DNA from: Candidatus Poribacteria bacterium
GTDB taxonomy: Bacteria > Poribacteria > WGA-4E > WGA-3G
Reading direction: 5' to 3'
DNA length: 43,928 bases
Assembly (NCBI GenBank): GCA_026710795.1
Contig: JAPOQK010000020.1
Location: forward strand, 1-43,928
Part shown: positions 5,318-13,725 of the stretch, piece by piece
How the letters are laid out: the number at the start of each line of letters is the position of its first letter
Position numbering within the stretch: position 1 is the first letter of the stretch
The notes under the pieces: generated by a model
The model's database searches: none
The model's input: only the letters and a program-made list of their open reading frames with translations
What the model was told of the DNA's origin: nothing
Program-made: the position numbers and the translations under genes

Positions 5318-8131
5318 ATGAAAACGGATGATGTTGTTTTGATTCAATTCACACTTGCGGGTGATGAAGCTGCCTTTGCAAATTTGGTAAGTAAATACCA
5401 TGGACAGGTTCACGCATACACGTATCGGAAAGTTGGAGATTTCCACATTGCTGAAGACATTACACAAGAAACATTTTTCGAAGTGTATCAGAATCTGGGT
5501 AAGCTGCGAGACCCGACGAAGTTTTCAACATGGCTTTTTGCGATTGCGAATTATCTCTGTATAGCGTGGTTCAGAAAAAAGCAACCCATGTCTGAATTGT
5601 TGCGTGAGAGCTATACAATAAATACAGAGACAGATTCATATTCACGGTATGTGGCATTAGAAAATGAGAGGGATGCTGCTGAAGCACAACGCGAATTAGT
5701 CCAAACACTAATTTCTAAACTAAAGGAAAGCGATCAACAGTTAATCACACTCCACTATTTTGAAGAGATGACATCCACTGAGATCAGTAACTATTTAGGT
5801 GTTCCCCAAAATACGATTAAGAGTCGACTACGACGCGCAAAACAAAGGTTAAAACAATACGATTTATCAATTCAAGATACAGTAGATAGTTCTATTGAAA
5901 AGATATACAGTTACCAACATTCCTTACAAGGAGAAATGAGCATGGCAGATAGAATGAGTTCGGATATACTCAAAATTAAGTCGTTATCGGATCGTTCACG
6001 AATGCAACTTTCCTCAGATGGAGAGTGGCTTGCTTATGTAGTAGTAGACCCTGAGCGAAAATCATCATTCGAACAACAGACCCCTGAATTTTCACTGCAT
6101 CAACTAACGGGTGCCTTGATAGAAAATCACAGTCAGGAGGTATGGGTTACCAACATAAAAACGAATGAAACACATAAACTCGGAACAGATATGGGAGTTG
6201 ACTGGGCACCACGGTGGTCTCCAGATGGAAACTACTTAGCGTTCTTTTCTGACCGAATGGGGACACCCCAGCTTTGGCTTTGGGATAAGATTGAAAATGA
6301 ACTCCGACAAGTGAACAAAAAACCGATTACAGCAACACATGGTCTTGAAGTGCCACAGTGGACTTCAGATGGAAAACATATCATAACAAAGTTACGTCCC
6401 GAAGATATGGACCTTTCCACAATTATCTCACACAAGACGATGCCACAAGCGATAAACGTCTGGCATACGGATACGGATGAAGAGTCTACTATAGATGAAG
6501 ATTTAGACCAATTCGTGTGGATGAAAGGGGATTTAGGTGTTTTCAACGTTGACACAGGTGATGTGCAAGTTCTCGCGCGGGGTTTGTTTACGAGAAAAAT
6601 CATTCTCTCACCGGATGATACCACAGTTGCTGTGCTCAATGTAATACGTGAAGAGCGGTTGACAACTCAAGAAACCCTATATGAGTTGTTATTAGTTCCT
6701 TTAGATGGGTCGGCAGTCCGATGTTTAGCGACAAATATCAGCGAAAGAACGCTATTCGTTAGTTGGTCACCAGACGGTAAATATCTGGTATATCCGCAAC
6801 AAGATGGTCTGTTTATTGTTTCAGTCCAAGACGGTGAACAGGAGAACCTGACCGCAAACCTCACAGAGAAACTACGATTTTATGCACGTCCATTATGGCG
6901 ACCATCAGGAGAATCGTTTTTCTGCGGTATTGATGGAAATATATGGGAATTTGCAGCAGACGGCACTGATGCTCGGAAACTGACAGAAGAATTGAAGAAA
7001 CACATCATGGGTATTGTCGCGAAAGAGAATACAAATGTTGTCTGGCAGTCAAGCGATGTGCAGTCTATCTGTGTCCAGACTCATGATCCAGAAACAAAGA
7101 AAGATGGCTTCTATTTGATAAATACTACAGAAGCACGTGCTACTTGCTTATTTGAAGAACCAATTAGCATAACCCGTCAAATAGCAGACGAACAAGATTT
7201 AAAGGTTGTCAGTAACGACACACAGATTGTCTACAGAGCGCAAAATGCAACACACCCAGAGGAGGTCTGGATGTGTAATACAAACTCTGGAGAACGTCAG
7301 CAGGTGTCCGATCTCAATCCGCATCTGCGCGACTTACAATTTGGTGAGGTCCGTTTCGTCGAATCAGAAACAGAGAAAGGCAAACGTTTACAGGGTGTTT
7401 TGATGCTACCCACCAATTATGAGGAAGGCAAACAGTATCCTTTAGTTACGTGGATTTATCCGGGCAGACACTTATCAATGTATATTTATAGTTTTGGGTT
7501 AGATAAATTTGTCATGAACTTCCAACTCCTTGCTGCACGCGGTTTTGCCGTACTTGGTGTTTATATGCCGTCAAGGTCCAGCGAATCGTTGAAAGAATTG
7601 CCCGAATACGTTATGCCTGTGGTAGACAAGGTCATTGAAATGGGTATCGCCGATGCAGATCGTTTGGGGATAACGGGATACGGTTACGGTGGATACTTCA
7701 CTGCCGAACTGATTACACAAACCAACCGTTTCAAAGCCGCAGTTTGTGGTGGCGGTTTTTATAATTTGACGAGAATCTACGGAGATCTTACGAAACAGGG
7801 AAGAAGTCTTGGTATTAAATGGATAGAAGGCAAGAATCGTATGGATATAGGTGGTTCGCTTTGGGAAAAACGCGAACAGTATATTGACAGTTCACCGCTA
7901 TTTCACTTAGATAAGGTTACAACCCCGGTTCTGATCTATTGTGGTGAAGGATATAATGGCGATGATTACACGCGATCTGGCGAGCTTTTCTCTGGATTAC
8001 GTAGACTTGAGAAGAAAGCGGCTTTTGCGTGGTATCGTGGTGAAGGACATCTCGTAAGGTATTGGCGACCTGAACACCGTGCTGATTGTTGGGAACGTAT
8101 CATTGATTGGTTTGGAAAACATTTATCATAA
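5318..8131 (+). CDS. ECF sigma-70 factor fused to a catalytically dead S9 prolyl-oligopeptidase-like protein
   Basis: Residues 1 to ~190 are an ECF sigma factor closely related to the one at 551: DITQETFFEVYQNL in region 2, EISNYLGVPQNTIKSRLRRA in region 4. A ~20-residue linker leads to a full S9-family architecture: a TolB/PD40-like propeller (about residues 220-650, with repeats such as APRWSPDGNYLAFFSD and VSWSPDGKYLVYP) and an alpha/beta-hydrolase domain. The nucleophile elbow reads GYGYGG where active members have GGSYGG, so the catalytic serine is glycine; the histidine motif (RGEGH) remains. No signal peptide is present, which fits a cytoplasmic sigma factor. ATG 5318 has GGAG 7 nt upstream and matches the start of the first sigma; ATG 5294 is the alternative. 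The dead hydrolase may serve as a ligand sensor. Confidence 0.85.
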   Translation: MKTDDVVLIQFTLAGDEAAFANLVSKYHGQVHAYTYRKVGDFHIAEDITQETFFEVYQNLGKLRDPTKFSTWLFAIANYLCIAWFRKKQPMSELLRESYTINTETDSYSRYVALENERDAAEAQRELVQTLISKLKESDQQLITLHYFEEMTSTEISNYLGVPQNTIKSRLRRAKQRLKQYDLSIQDTVDSSIEKIYSYQHSLQGEMSMADRMSSDILKIKSLSDRSRMQLSSDGEWLAYVVVDPERKSSFEQQTPEFSLHQLTGALIENHSQEVWVTNIKTNETHKLGTDMGVDWAPRWSPDGNYLAFFSDRMGTPQLWLWDKIENELRQVNKKPITATHGLEVPQWTSDGKHIITKLRPEDMDLSTIISHKTMPQAINVWHTDTDEESTIDEDLDQFVWMKGDLGVFNVDTGDVQVLARGLFTRKIILSPDDTTVAVLNVIREERLTTQETLYELLLVPLDGSAVRCLATNISERTLFVSWSPDGKYLVYPQQDGLFIVSVQDGEQENLTANLTEKLRFYARPLWRPSGESFFCGIDGNIWEFAADGTDARKLTEELKKHIMGIVAKENTNVVWQSSDVQSICVQTHDPETKKDGFYLINTTEARATCLFEEPISITRQIADEQDLKVVSNDTQIVYRAQNATHPEEVWMCNTNSGERQQVSDLNPHLRDLQFGEVRFVESETEKGKRLQGVLMLPTNYEEGKQYPLVTWIYPGRHLSMYIYSFGLDKFVMNFQLLAARGFAVLGVYMPSRSSESLKELPEYVMPVVDKVIEMGIADADRLGITGYGYGGYFTAELITQTNRFKAAVCGGGFYNLTRIYGDLTKQGRSLGIKWIEGKNRMDIGGSLWEKREQYIDSSPLFHLDKVTTPVLIYCGEGYNGDDYTRSGELFSGLRRLEKKAAFAWYRGEGHLVRYWRPEHRADCWERIIDWFGKHLS
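5928..5944 (+). promoter_or_regulatory. Internal Shine-Dalgarno and in-frame ATG at the sigma/S9 junction
   Basis: AAGGAG (5928-5933) lies 8 nt before ATG 5942-5944, which is in frame and starts MADRMSSDIL, a natural S9-protein N-terminus. Initiation here would give a free ~730-residue S9-like protein of normal family length. A second ATG at 5936 is too close to the Shine-Dalgarno sequence. Confidence 0.5.
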
Positions 8132-8389
8132 TGCTGTCAACTTAAGGACATGTTGATTGTCTGAATCACTGAAGGCACTGAGAACGCAGAAAACACTGAA
8201 GGGGTGGTTAGTTTGTCAAGCCGGTTTTCATAAGATAAACGTTTGGATGGTATTGATTTAAATAACTCTGTAAACACCCTCTTTTTTCTTTACTTTTTTA
8301 AGTAAGTTGAATATACTCTAACGTATTAATACACGCGACCTGTTTGTTATTCAACAATGAGAATCAATATAGTCAATAGGAGGTCCACC

Positions 8390-10231
8390 GTGCAAAATAC
8401 AACTTCTGCTCTTGAAGAAACCAGTATCGGTTCCATCAACGTTGAACCGATACCACCAATTGAAATAGATGAAACTGAACTTGTATACCACCAACTTTGC
8501 CCCGCCGAGGATTTTGAGGAACTTGAAGGGAAACCTTTCCACGTCAACGGAACACATCTGGCGGTCTTCAGGAATAACGGCAGCTATTACGCAGTTGATA
8601 ATCGGTGTCCACACATGGGATACCCCATGTCAAAAGGAAGTATTCGCGACGGTGTCCTGATATGTCATTGGCATCACTGGGAATTTGACCTAAAATCAGG
8701 GGCATGCTTCTTAGCCTCAGGCGATGACCTAAAAGCCTTTCCTGTTGAAGCCAGAGATGACGGATATTTATACGTCGGGTTAGCAAAAGGTGAGAGGGAA
8801 GCAGCAAAACAACGTGTCATTGCAAACGGCAAACGTGCACTTGAACGTGGACTCAAAGACCGAAGCACATTCTTTATCGCAAAAGCCGTTACAGCACTCC
8901 GTGATGCAGGCGCACCTCCAGAGGTGATTATCCAACAAGGACTCCACTACGGCGCACATAAAAGTAGTGATGGATGGTCATCAGGTGTAGCAATCCTAAC
9001 ACTTGCAGCGAACCTATGGGATGATGTTGACCCAAATGACCACAACCTATTTCTCGTACACGGATTAAGCCAGATTAGTCGTAGAACCACAGGAAGTGCA
9101 CGTCCATATCGCGCACCTTTCCCACGTGTCAAAGATGATCACGACTTGGAAACACTCAAACGATGGTTCCGCTATTTCATTGATAAACGCCACAGAGGCG
9201 CAGCAGAACGAATCTTGCTAACGCTTAATGACAGAGACTATGATAAATCGATCATAGCAGACTTCGTCTACACGGCAGCAACAGATTATTACTTCACAGG
9301 AGACGGACACGCGCTTGATTTTGCTAACAAAATGTTTGAGGCGTTAGATTACGTGAAATGGGAAGGATCACACGAGATTTTGCGTCCAATCGTTGTTGAC
9401 CTCGTTAGTAGAACACGACATGAGGAAACTTCTCGATGGGCAGACTCCGTGCCTGTCTTAAGACCGATTTTCAAAAAACTTGATAGTATATGGGAGGACA
9501 ATCAAAAGAACAGTGCCGAATTGGATATATCCGCGTTTGCACAGACACTGCTTGGTGACGATTTTGAACCTACTGTCGTTGAGGTAGAGAAGCAACTACG
9601 CAATGGTGTTAATCCAACTGACATCTGTCGTGCTATGACTTATGCCTCTGCAATTCGCACTGCACGGTTCCATCTCAAAAACGAAGGAGACTGGCACGAT
9701 GTCGCGAACATATACTCATACGCTCACGCACTTTATCACGCTTTCCAATATGCACCAAGTGCGAACCTATTGCGCGGTATATTTCACGGTGTGGTCTATT
9801 TGGCATATCTGCGTTGGCTGAACATGCCTGCCGCACGAATTCCTAAACCCGGTCAGCGACTTGATGAAACTTACACATCTGTTGACAAAATGTTAGAACG
9901 ACTACAAGAATTTGCTGACTTCCAAAAAGTCTACGAAGCAGAAATTCTCGTCAATCAGTATCTGGAAGAAGGACATGATGTTGAACCACTAAAACGAACG
10001 CTTGCACACATCCTGCTCCGTGAAGATGCAGAACTCCACATGTTCCAAGTCCTTGAAGTCGCGTTTAGACATTACGACTTGTCAGAGGACACAGAAGAAA
10101 AGCGGATGCATCTATTGGCAGCGACCCGTTACATCACAGCACAGAAGCTGATGAAGAACATCTTGTGGTCAACCGAGAACGCGGAACGTCTTGCACGAGG
10201 TGAGTTGCTAAGCGAACGTGACGATGATTAA
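8390..10231 (+). CDS. Rieske [2Fe-2S] protein with large helical C-terminal domain
   Basis: The N-terminal ~125 residues are a Rieske domain. Its two cluster motifs are CPH (NRCPHMGYP) and CHWHH (LICHWHHWEFD), giving the two cysteine and two histidine ligands. The remaining ~480 residues are predicted mostly helical, with many histidines and aromatic residues, and I do not recognise them with confidence. A distant resemblance to questin-oxidase-like proteins is only an impression. GTG 8390 has AGGAGG 6 nt upstream and is preferred over ATG 8357, which has no such site. The next gene is a molybdopterin sulfite-oxidase-like enzyme, so an electron-transfer or oxygenase role in the same pathway is plausible. 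Confidence 0.75.
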   Translation: MQNTTSALEETSIGSINVEPIPPIEIDETELVYHQLCPAEDFEELEGKPFHVNGTHLAVFRNNGSYYAVDNRCPHMGYPMSKGSIRDGVLICHWHHWEFDLKSGACFLASGDDLKAFPVEARDDGYLYVGLAKGEREAAKQRVIANGKRALERGLKDRSTFFIAKAVTALRDAGAPPEVIIQQGLHYGAHKSSDGWSSGVAILTLAANLWDDVDPNDHNLFLVHGLSQISRRTTGSARPYRAPFPRVKDDHDLETLKRWFRYFIDKRHRGAAERILLTLNDRDYDKSIIADFVYTAATDYYFTGDGHALDFANKMFEALDYVKWEGSHEILRPIVVDLVSRTRHEETSRWADSVPVLRPIFKKLDSIWEDNQKNSAELDISAFAQTLLGDDFEPTVVEVEKQLRNGVNPTDICRAMTYASAIRTARFHLKNEGDWHDVANIYSYAHALYHAFQYAPSANLLRGIFHGVVYLAYLRWLNMPAARIPKPGQRLDETYTSVDKMLERLQEFADFQKVYEAEILVNQYLEEGHDVEPLKRTLAHILLREDAELHMFQVLEVAFRHYDLSEDTEEKRMHLLAATRYITAQKLMKNILWSTENAERLARGELLSERDDD

Positions 10232-10264
10232 TATCAGAACATATTTATGCGTGGTCAACATTGT

Positions 10265-10290
10265 AGGTTGGGGTCTCTGTACCCAGACCT
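10265..10290. repeat. Imperfect hairpin before the molybdoenzyme gene
   Basis: AGGT (10265-10268) and GGGT (10271-10274) pair with ACCC (10281-10284) and ACCT (10287-10290). The sequence resembles the GTAGGT-type intergenic element seen near 43721 and supports leaving this stretch outside the downstream coding region. Confidence 0.35.
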
Positions 10291-10330
10291 GACAGTGTCC
10301 AACAACACTTTGAAACAAGATACACTTACC

Positions 10331-11608
10331 ATGCAACATTCATCACACGAAACCAATATTGAGGATCGCTTAGATTCCATACTGACTACAAGACGCAATT
10401 TTCTTTTCAACACAGGTAAAATCACATTACTTGCAAGTTTAGGGATGTTTGGTGCAGGTTGTGAAGCCGTCAATCAAGGCTTGTTGGATAGAGGACTCAT
10501 GCCGGTTGTATTGGAAGATTTGCAAGCAGCAGGACTTCCAAAACCGGATATGCTTGTCCATTCCCAAAGTCCATTTAACGGTGAGTTTGCACCACATCTT
10601 CTCAACGACGATGTTACCCCCACAGATAAACATTTTGTCCGAAATAATAGTGGTGTTCCAGAACGTGCCATTAACCAAGACCTTAATGGATGGAAATTGG
10701 TTATAGACGGTGAAGTGCATAAAAAGCTTGCTCTATCAATGGAGGATCTACAACAGTTTCCACAGGTAACAATGGAAGTGGTATTGGAATGTGCGGGGAA
10801 TGGAAGAAGTCTGTTCATGCCAGAGGTTAGCGGTACTCCGTGGCAACGCGGTGCCGTTGCCTGTAGTGAATGGACCGGTGTACGGCTACGTGATGTCCTG
10901 CAAGCAGCAGATATAAAACCGAGTGCTGTTTACACTGGAAACTACGGTGAAGATATTCCCAATGATGGCAGTGAACAGTTTTCACGTGGAATTCCAATTG
11001 AGAAGGCGATGGATGAACACACACTCATCGCATTAAAGATGAATGGAGAAGTCCTACCAGATGCCCACGGATTTCCCGCAAGATTGATCGTACCGGGATG
11101 GATTGGCAGTGCAATGCAAAAGTGGCTCAATCGCATCTGGGTAAGAGATAAGGTTCACGACTCCGAAAAAATGAGTGGATATTCCTACCGTATTCCTAAG
11201 TATCCAATAGAACCGGGTAATAATCCACCGATAGAAGACATGCAAATTGCAACTGCATGGCGAGTGAAATCTCTAATTACACAGCCACAACCATCTTTGG
11301 AATTCAGCGTAGGGATACCTATCTCAGTCCGAGGACACGCATGGGCAGGTGAAAACCGTATTGAGAAGGTTCTTGTTTCCACAGATTTTGGGATTAAGTG
11401 GCAAGAAACCGTGTTGATGCCACCATCAAACAGATACGCTTGGTCACATTGGGGAACCGAATTGACCTTTGCTAACAAAGGTTATTACGAGATTTGGGCA
11501 CGCGCTTATGATGATGAAGGCAACACCCAACCCTTCATTCAACCATGGAATCCTAAAGGCTATCTTGGAAACGTCATTCATAGGGTACCTGTAATAATAA
11601 CCACATAA
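10331..11608 (+). CDS. Tat-exported sulfite-oxidase-family molybdopterin oxidoreductase
   Basis: The N-terminus has a twin-arginine signal (TTRRNFLFNTGKITLLASLG). The catalytic domain contains the invariant molybdenum-ligand cysteine in VVLECAGNGRSLF and the family segments GTPWQRGAVACSEW and HGFPARLIVPGW. The last ~110 residues match the Mo-cofactor dimerisation domain (PISVRGHAWAGENRIEKVLV). Expected role: periplasmic oxidation of sulfite or a related sulfur compound, with electrons passed to a cytochrome or Rieske partner. ATG 10331 is preferred; the in-frame ATG at 10247 would add 28 residues encoded by a hairpin-containing spacer and would bury the Tat signal. It lies about 100 bp after the Rieske gene on the same strand. 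Confidence 0.85.
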   Translation: MQHSSHETNIEDRLDSILTTRRNFLFNTGKITLLASLGMFGAGCEAVNQGLLDRGLMPVVLEDLQAAGLPKPDMLVHSQSPFNGEFAPHLLNDDVTPTDKHFVRNNSGVPERAINQDLNGWKLVIDGEVHKKLALSMEDLQQFPQVTMEVVLECAGNGRSLFMPEVSGTPWQRGAVACSEWTGVRLRDVLQAADIKPSAVYTGNYGEDIPNDGSEQFSRGIPIEKAMDEHTLIALKMNGEVLPDAHGFPARLIVPGWIGSAMQKWLNRIWVRDKVHDSEKMSGYSYRIPKYPIEPGNNPPIEDMQIATAWRVKSLITQPQPSLEFSVGIPISVRGHAWAGENRIEKVLVSTDFGIKWQETVLMPPSNRYAWSHWGTELTFANKGYYEIWARAYDDEGNTQPFIQPWNPKGYLGNVIHRVPVIITT

Positions 11609-11625
11609 ATAGAGAGGATTTTGAT

Positions 11626-12108
11626 ATGAAACTCGGTGTAATGTCCGATAGTCACGACAATGTTCCAAACGTAATACGCGCTGTTGAGGCATTTAACGAT
11701 ATTGGAGTTGATTTAGTAGTCCATGCAGGTGATTTCATCGCTCCGTTTGCCATTGACCCATTAGCAGATTTGAGCTGCAGTGTCGTAGGTGTTTTTGGAA
11801 ACAATGACGGTGAGCGGGTTGTCCTTGCGAAGAAGTTTGAGCAAATAGGAGAGGTGCACCCTAACCTTGCAAGCACTTCACTCGGTGACGTGACCATTGC
11901 AGTAATGCACTATCCTGAACTCGCTATCCCTATTTCAAAAAGCGGAGAATTCGATATTGTCGTCTATGGACACACGCATAAGATAGACATTCAGAAGGAC
12001 AAATCTTTACTGCTCAATCCAGGTGAAACAGGTGGATGGACAACGGGGAAGGCAACGATTGCCGTTGTGGACATAGAAACACTTGAAGCAACAATTCATG
12101 AAATGTAG
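11626..12108 (+). CDS. YfcE/MJ0936-type metallophosphoesterase
   Basis: This is a 160-residue calcineurin-like phosphoesterase with all metal motifs: DSH (GVMSDSHDN), GD (VVHAGDF), GNND (VFGNNDGE), a histidine in AVMHYP and GHTH (VVYGHTHKI). The length is normal for the YfcE/MJ0936 phosphodiesterase group, which binds two divalent metals and hydrolyses phosphodiester bonds in vitro; the physiological substrate is unknown. A GAGAGGA site precedes ATG 11626. It starts 18 nt after the molybdoenzyme gene, so it is probably the last gene of that operon. Confidence 0.88.
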   Translation: MKLGVMSDSHDNVPNVIRAVEAFNDIGVDLVVHAGDFIAPFAIDPLADLSCSVVGVFGNNDGERVVLAKKFEQIGEVHPNLASTSLGDVTIAVMHYPELAIPISKSGEFDIVVYGHTHKIDIQKDKSLLLNPGETGGWTTGKATIAVVDIETLEATIHEM

Positions 12109-12190
12109 AACCAGTAATTTGCGAACACTCTAAATCCATTCCTTGTTCTGAGTTTTCTAATTGAGACCATTAAAATAATGAACCAATTGT

Positions 12191-12219
12191 TTGACTTTGA
12201 GGTAAAAAGATGTTAATCT
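12191..12219 (+). promoter_or_regulatory. Sigma-70-type promoter candidate for the Ntn-hydrolase operon
   Basis: TTGACT (12191-12196) and TAATCT (12214-12219) are 17 nt apart. The rest of the 317-bp gap 12109-12425 contains only the leader hairpins and no gene. The leader to ATG 12426 would be about 200 nt. Confidence 0.45.
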
Positions 12220-12241
12220 ATTTTATATAGTCTATAGAGTA

Positions 12242-12292
12242 GGAGTTTCTCTTTGACATACTCCAAATTTAAGGTTTTTCTCCACATTTGGA
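12242..12292 (+). promoter_or_regulatory. Two overlapping, mutually exclusive leader hairpins
   Basis: GGAGT (12242-12246) can pair with ACTCC (12260-12264). TCCAAAT (12262-12268) can instead pair with ATTTGGA (12286-12292). Both use bases 12262-12264, so only one can form at a time. This is an RNA-switch-like layout but the stems are short. Confidence 0.25.
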
Positions 12293-12425
12293 ACAGCAGA
12301 GTGATAGTTGCAAGTCATACCTCGTCTACCTTTTTATTTAAATAATATTTCGTTAGATTGACGCGTTTTGAAATGTAGAACTAAGAAATTAATTGGATTC
12401 CGCGCCATGAATAGGATAAACTTAT

Positions 12426-13247
12426 ATGACACTAATTGTATCAGTCATATCGGCGGATGGCATCGTTATTGCCGGAGATAGTCTTTCGTCGTTGAACAAA
12501 CAAATTAATATGAATAAGCCTGCGGAGGCTAAGTGTCCTAATTGCGGACAAATGCATACAGTGAAAGTGAATTTTCAAGGGAATATAGGTCAAGCGACCT
12601 ACTCTCATACTGAAAAGGTCTTTCCTTTCCTTGAAAACTTCGGTATTGGAGTTTTTGGATCGGGGCTCATTGGCAGTAATTCTGTTAACTTTCTAATACG
12701 TTCCTTTGAACATTCTTTAAAAAAGGAAAATAAATTTATTGACGGTGTTACTAACCTTGCCCAAGATATAGGTATACACCTGCATAATCTTTTAAAAAAA
12801 CAAATTGAGATCGAAAAAAAATCACTTAAGGATTTTCCTAAAAATCATACATTTCTCGGTTTTCAAGTCGTGGGGTACGACGAGTTTCAACCTAAAATAA
12901 TTGAAGTTTCGTTGGGCAGAAACGTAATATCTAAACCTTTTGACAAATTAGGATGTTATGCCTCAGGTAATCGAGAAGTCGTGACAGCAATATGGAACCT
13001 TTATAAGAGTAAACCTGGAATTCACCCTATCTATGAGGTTTTTTCGTTGCAGGAAGCAATTGACTACGTTGATTTTTTGATTAGTTCAACAATATCTTTT
13101 CAAAGATTTTCTCCAATAACAGCCAATGTTGGTGGAGAAATTGATATTGCTCTCGTGCGACCTTTTGGTGAATTTCAATGGATTCGTCAAAAACCACTGG
13201 GTGAACTTTTAGAAGGAGGCAAACATGGAACAACAAAAAAACATTAA
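12426..13247 (+). CDS. Proteasome-fold Ntn-hydrolase with zinc-knuckle insertion
   Basis: The N-terminus MTLIVSVISADGIVIAGDS matches the 20S proteasome/HslV/Anbu fold. Numbered from Thr2 as the nucleophile, Asp18 occupies the position of proteasome Asp17. The basic residue equivalent to Lys33 is probably Lys64 in HTEKVFPF. The shift is explained by a ~30-residue insertion carrying CPNCGQMH, a likely C-x2-C-x3-H metal site. A glycine-rich strand follows (FGIGVFGSGLIG). The C-terminus is not recognisable. The last 23 bp overlap the next gene, so the two are translationally coupled. It is shorter than HslV-type assemblies need for AAA+ docking to be inferred; no unfoldase gene is adjacent. Catalytic activity is likely but unproven. 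Confidence 0.7.
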   Translation: MTLIVSVISADGIVIAGDSLSSLNKQINMNKPAEAKCPNCGQMHTVKVNFQGNIGQATYSHTEKVFPFLENFGIGVFGSGLIGSNSVNFLIRSFEHSLKKENKFIDGVTNLAQDIGIHLHNLLKKQIEIEKKSLKDFPKNHTFLGFQVVGYDEFQPKIIEVSLGRNVISKPFDKLGCYASGNREVVTAIWNLYKSKPGIHPIYEVFSLQEAIDYVDFLISSTISFQRFSPITANVGGEIDIALVRPFGEFQWIRQKPLGELLEGGKHGTTKKH

Positions 13248-13725
13248 ATCAGTTAACACTCATAGTGAACAAGAAATACAGATAATCTTATCTCTTGATT
13301 ACAGTACTACTCCCGATGGTTCAGAAATTATTGGTCTTCTTAAAGTACCACTGAATTATAGGACGGTTCCCATAGGACTAGAGAATCTACCGCAGAGTAA
13401 ACGCTCTGATGAATCTGCGATAATACACTCTCGAATTGTCGAAATAGAAGATCCTCGCTTTGAGGAAACCTACACTGCTTATGTGACAAGAACGTCTACG
13501 GGGTGGAATGGACAGATTCCGGATGTGCCAGAAGTTAATAAGTGTGAGGGAACTACCAAGCCAGCACTATTGACAACTCTAAAAGATAATCTGTACGAAG
13601 TTCTAAAGGCTCGTTCAGATGCTTGGGATAAGCAAATTGAAGAGGATATAAAAGCCGGAAAACTCGAACCTCTTCGCGAAGAAATACTTGAAGATATACA
13701 GGCTGGGAGGTTAACCGATCTATAA
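13225..13725 (+). CDS. HicB-like protein, probable antitoxin
   Basis: It has 166 residues. The middle (ETYTAYVTRTSTGWNGQIPD followed by VPEVNKCEGTTKPALLTTLK) has the pattern of HicB-type antitoxins: a strand, a short turn with a P-x-V/L-P element, then a helix (NLYEVLKARSDAW). The N-terminal ~70 residues are unassigned. The C-terminal ~40 residues are charged and helical and contain a near repeat (EEDIKAGKLEPL and LEDIQAGRLTDL). GGAGG lies about 6 nt before ATG 13225. It overlaps the Ntn-hydrolase gene upstream and the toxin-like frame downstream, as expected for a tightly coupled unit. The antitoxin role rests mainly on context. Confidence 0.6.
   Translation: MEQQKNIKSVNTHSEQEIQIILSLDYSTTPDGSEIIGLLKVPLNYRTVPIGLENLPQSKRSDESAIIHSRIVEIEDPRFEETYTAYVTRTSTGWNGQIPDVPEVNKCEGTTKPALLTTLKDNLYEVLKARSDAWDKQIEEDIKAGKLEPLREEILEDIQAGRLTDL

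Noticed and set aside
8290..8305. TTACTT/AAGTAA hairpin before the Rieske gene as a terminator or operator
   Set aside because: It is short, AT-only in effect and expected by chance in this spacer.
10247..10330. An N-terminal extension of the molybdoenzyme from ATG 10247
   Set aside because: It would translate a hairpin-bearing spacer and put 28 residues before the twin-arginine signal; ATG 10331 gives a normal Tat protein.
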